DNA from: Planctomycetaceae bacterium
Lineage (GTDB): Bacteria; Planctomycetota; MHYJ01; SBBU01
DNA length: 6,895 bases
Direction: 5' to 3'
Assembly: GCA_005239585.1 (NCBI GenBank)
Contig: SBBU01000192.1
Coordinates: forward strand, 1 to 6,895
Below, piece after piece: positions 5,407-6,895 of the stretch (its first letter is position 1; each line of letters opens with the position of its first letter). The notes under the pieces are model-generated. The model was not told where the DNA came from. It saw only the letters and a program-made list of their open reading frames with translations, and did not search any database. Position numbers and translations under genes: made by a program.

Positions 5407-6687
5407 ATGGAGACGTTATGTGGCAAAAAAGTTCTGCAGTGGGCACAGCCGCAAAAAATAACCGAGTCTAAATCGGGACTCATCTGGCCGCAGGATATCC
5501 AGATCATAAACGACACGATTAAGATATGGTGGAAGGATGAGATGGGTCTCCACGTACAGGAGAGCAAAGACGATGGAAACACGTGGACCTGCAAGCGAGT
5601 TGCCGATCTTGGTGTATGGACGACTTTTGGCTATGCAGGATGGGTCTTGACCAGAGTACAGCCTCCCCATCTCTATCTTTTTCGAAATACTTGGCAGAAT
5701 ATTTATTTCTCCAGATCCTCGCTTGAAAAGCAAAGCGATCTTTCGGAGATCGAACTATCTCGTGCAAATATAGCTGAGCGAGCAATTCGAGAACCCTATA
5801 GCGCGATGTTCAAACGGGACATGAAAGGATACTGCGGGCCACTACATTCCGATTTAGTACGGGTGGTCACAAGAGACGATAAAATTTTCCTTGTCAGCCC
5901 CACAGATTACCCCTATATGATCCTCTTTGCATGTTCCGATGATAACGGAGAGTCATGGCAGCCATTCACAATCGTTGAGGATGAAATGTACGAAGAGGAT
6001 GCCCCTCGCGTGGGTTTCTTTAATACACCGGACAATACGCTACATATCTTTTACACAATATTGAAATCTAATTCCTCAGAGGCAAAGATGGTACAGCAAG
6101 TGGTGCAAAATTCAAAAGTGATTCATGCTGTGAGCGCCGACGATGGCAAGACATGGAAAAAAGAAGAAATCACAGGTGTTTTTCGAGGTAACACATGGAT
6201 AGCCCGTGATTTTGACATCGATTATGCTAATGACACGACGCATATGGTCTTCTGCACATACCGAGATTCGATATTCTACTACACACAAAGCAAAGATGCT
6301 GGCAAGACATGGAGCACACCAACCAAGCTCTATAACTCCTACTATTCTGACTATATGATGTGTTTCGATTTAAAGGTCTACGACGGAAAACTTTATTTTA
6401 CACAGACCCGGCCACGCCCAATTCGCTATCCTGAGAATCTCTTATCTGATGAGGCCGTGATCCTAATGAGCGAAGATGATGGAAAAACATGGCACAGGCT
6501 AAACTTTGACGTGGGATTCTCTGAAGAAATCCGACTGCCTCTCATCACCTTCAAAGACAAGAAAACCTGCTACATAGTATTCGAAACAGGGCCCGGGGAG
6601 TTTATATTTTCCAAGGAGTGCGAATACTACAAGAGTTTTCCAAATCGCAAATCAGAGCTGTGGTTTAGAAAAGGAACCTTTCAATAA
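5407..6687 (+). CDS. Asp-box (BNR/sialidase-like) beta-propeller protein without signal peptide
   Basis: A 426-residue protein with five regular Asp-box motifs of the S-x-D-x-G-x-(T/S)-W type: SKDDGNTW (53-60), SDDNGESW (177-184), SADDGKTW (243-250), SKDAGKTW (295-302) and SEDDGKTW (355-362). This predicts a six-bladed sialidase-type propeller. An early Arg-Ile-Pro motif, diagnostic of true sialidases, is absent and the arginine triad cannot be recognised, so a sugar-binding or other role is as likely as sialidase activity. The ATG at 5407 has AAAGGAG at 5394-5400, and an in-frame TGA at 5392-5394 rules out a longer N-terminus. The protein therefore has no signal peptide or membrane anchor, which is unusual for the fold. 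It follows paralogue B by 31 bases as the last gene of the operon and ends three bases from a convergent gene end. Confidence 0.9.
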   Translation: METLCGKKVLQWAQPQKITESKSGLIWPQDIQIINDTIKIWWKDEMGLHVQESKDDGNTWTCKRVADLGVWTTFGYAGWVLTRVQPPHLYLFRNTWQNIYFSRSSLEKQSDLSEIELSRANIAERAIREPYSAMFKRDMKGYCGPLHSDLVRVVTRDDKIFLVSPTDYPYMILFACSDDNGESWQPFTIVEDEMYEEDAPRVGFFNTPDNTLHIFYTILKSNSSEAKMVQQVVQNSKVIHAVSADDGKTWKKEEITGVFRGNTWIARDFDIDYANDTTHMVFCTYRDSIFYYTQSKDAGKTWSTPTKLYNSYYSDYMMCFDLKVYDGKLYFTQTRPRPIRYPENLLSDEAVILMSEDDGKTWHRLNFDVGFSEEIRLPLITFKDKKTCYIVFETGPGEFIFSKECEYYKSFPNRKSELWFRKGTFQ

Positions 6688-6691
6688 GGTT
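6675..6691. terminator. Weak hairpin between convergent gene ends
   Basis: AACCTT and AAGGTT form a six-base stem with loop TCAAT, straddling the stop of the propeller gene and the stop of the opposing gene. The plus-strand tail is ATTTGTT and the minus-strand tail is CCTTTTC, so neither has a proper T-run. A short bidirectional terminator is possible but weakly supported. Confidence 0.3.
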
Positions 6692-6895
6692 ATTTGTTGG
6701 TCTTGGGAACAGGCAGGTCTCCAAGCCATACTGCCTTGTTTTTGAGGACCGCAAAGGCAGCCACCAAGCAGGCCGTGCTTATCTCTGAAACATCTAGTGT
6801 GAAGATCCCTAAAATAATTTTTCCTGCTTCTTTCATTGGATCTATTAGTTTAAAGAAATTTCTCCACTTGGCTCAGTGTTGGTACGCTCTGGGCG
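6690..6895 (-). pseudogene. 3' end of a second related minus-strand gene, disrupted and cut by the window edge
   Basis: A minus-strand frame with TAA at 6690-6692 is open for 60 codons up to an in-frame TGA at 6873-6875, without a convincing start. The peptide has WRNFFKLIDPMKEAGKIILG, then STACLVAAFAVLKNKAVWLG and DLPVPKTNK at the end. The STA..VAA...K.K..WL pattern is shared with the remnant at 2815-2985, so both are C-terminal ends of one protein family. Beyond the TGA, a different frame (6847-6895) is open and reads PERTNTEPSGE, faintly like PERKTSGN of the other remnant, which suggests a frameshift near 6848-6872. It may be a decayed gene or a sequencing error; the rest lies outside the window. 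Family and function were not recognised. Confidence 0.5.

Noticed and set aside
5416..5785. Minus-strand open frames opposite the start of the propeller gene
   Set aside because: They are antisense to a gene with a strong ribosome site and Asp-box motifs, and their peptides show no domain character.
5407..6687. Annotation as a functional exo-sialidase
   Set aside because: Asp boxes define the fold, not the activity. The Arg-Ile-Pro motif and a clear catalytic triad were not found, and there is no signal peptide.
3016..6687. Phage-defence or toxin-antitoxin system
   Set aside because: No nuclease, NTPase, helicase or toxin motif is visible. A small regulator next to membrane proteins alone does not support such a call.

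Overview
The window looks like accessory chromosomal DNA from an uncultivated bacterium with moderate GC content. Strong Shine-Dalgarno sequences (for example AAAGGAGGTG at 4591-4600) and sigma70-like promoter elements indicate Bacteria. The gene types (secreted right-handed beta-helix protein with a discoidin domain, Asp-box/BNR propeller protein, winged-helix regulator paired with a small polytopic membrane protein) recall Planctomycetota, Poribacteria, Omnitrophota and similar heterotrophic groups. No marker gene is present, so the phylum is only a guess. No tRNA, rRNA, CRISPR array or transposase was seen.

Left part, minus strand (1-2990). A large secreted beta-helix protein (55-2727) carries a discoidin-like domain spliced in before the last helical coil. 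It ends abruptly in what looks like half of a PA14-like domain. Upstream of it on the same strand lies a 56-codon 3' gene end with no start (2815-2985). This remnant carries a strong hairpin and also holds the promoter of the divergent operon.

Right part, plus strand (3016-6687). Five tightly packed genes form one operon: a six-TM membrane protein, a winged-helix (PF13601-like) regulator, two paralogous polytopic membrane proteins, and a cytosolic-looking Asp-box propeller protein. Two of the junctions are overlaps and all the others are short. A near-perfect inverted repeat, TACTTTGT-AAT-ACAAAGTA, sits between a predicted -10 box and the first start codon. It is the obvious candidate operator for the operon's own regulator.

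Right edge, minus strand (6690-6895). The 3' end of another minus-strand gene faces the operon tail to tail. It is interrupted by an in-frame stop and is recognisably homologous to the remnant at 2815-2985. The plus-strand operon is therefore bracketed by broken ends of two related minus-strand genes, as if it had been placed into an array of paralogues.

The least described element is the five-gene, apparently autoregulated membrane cassette ending in a leaderless Asp-box protein. Its function cannot be read from the sequence.
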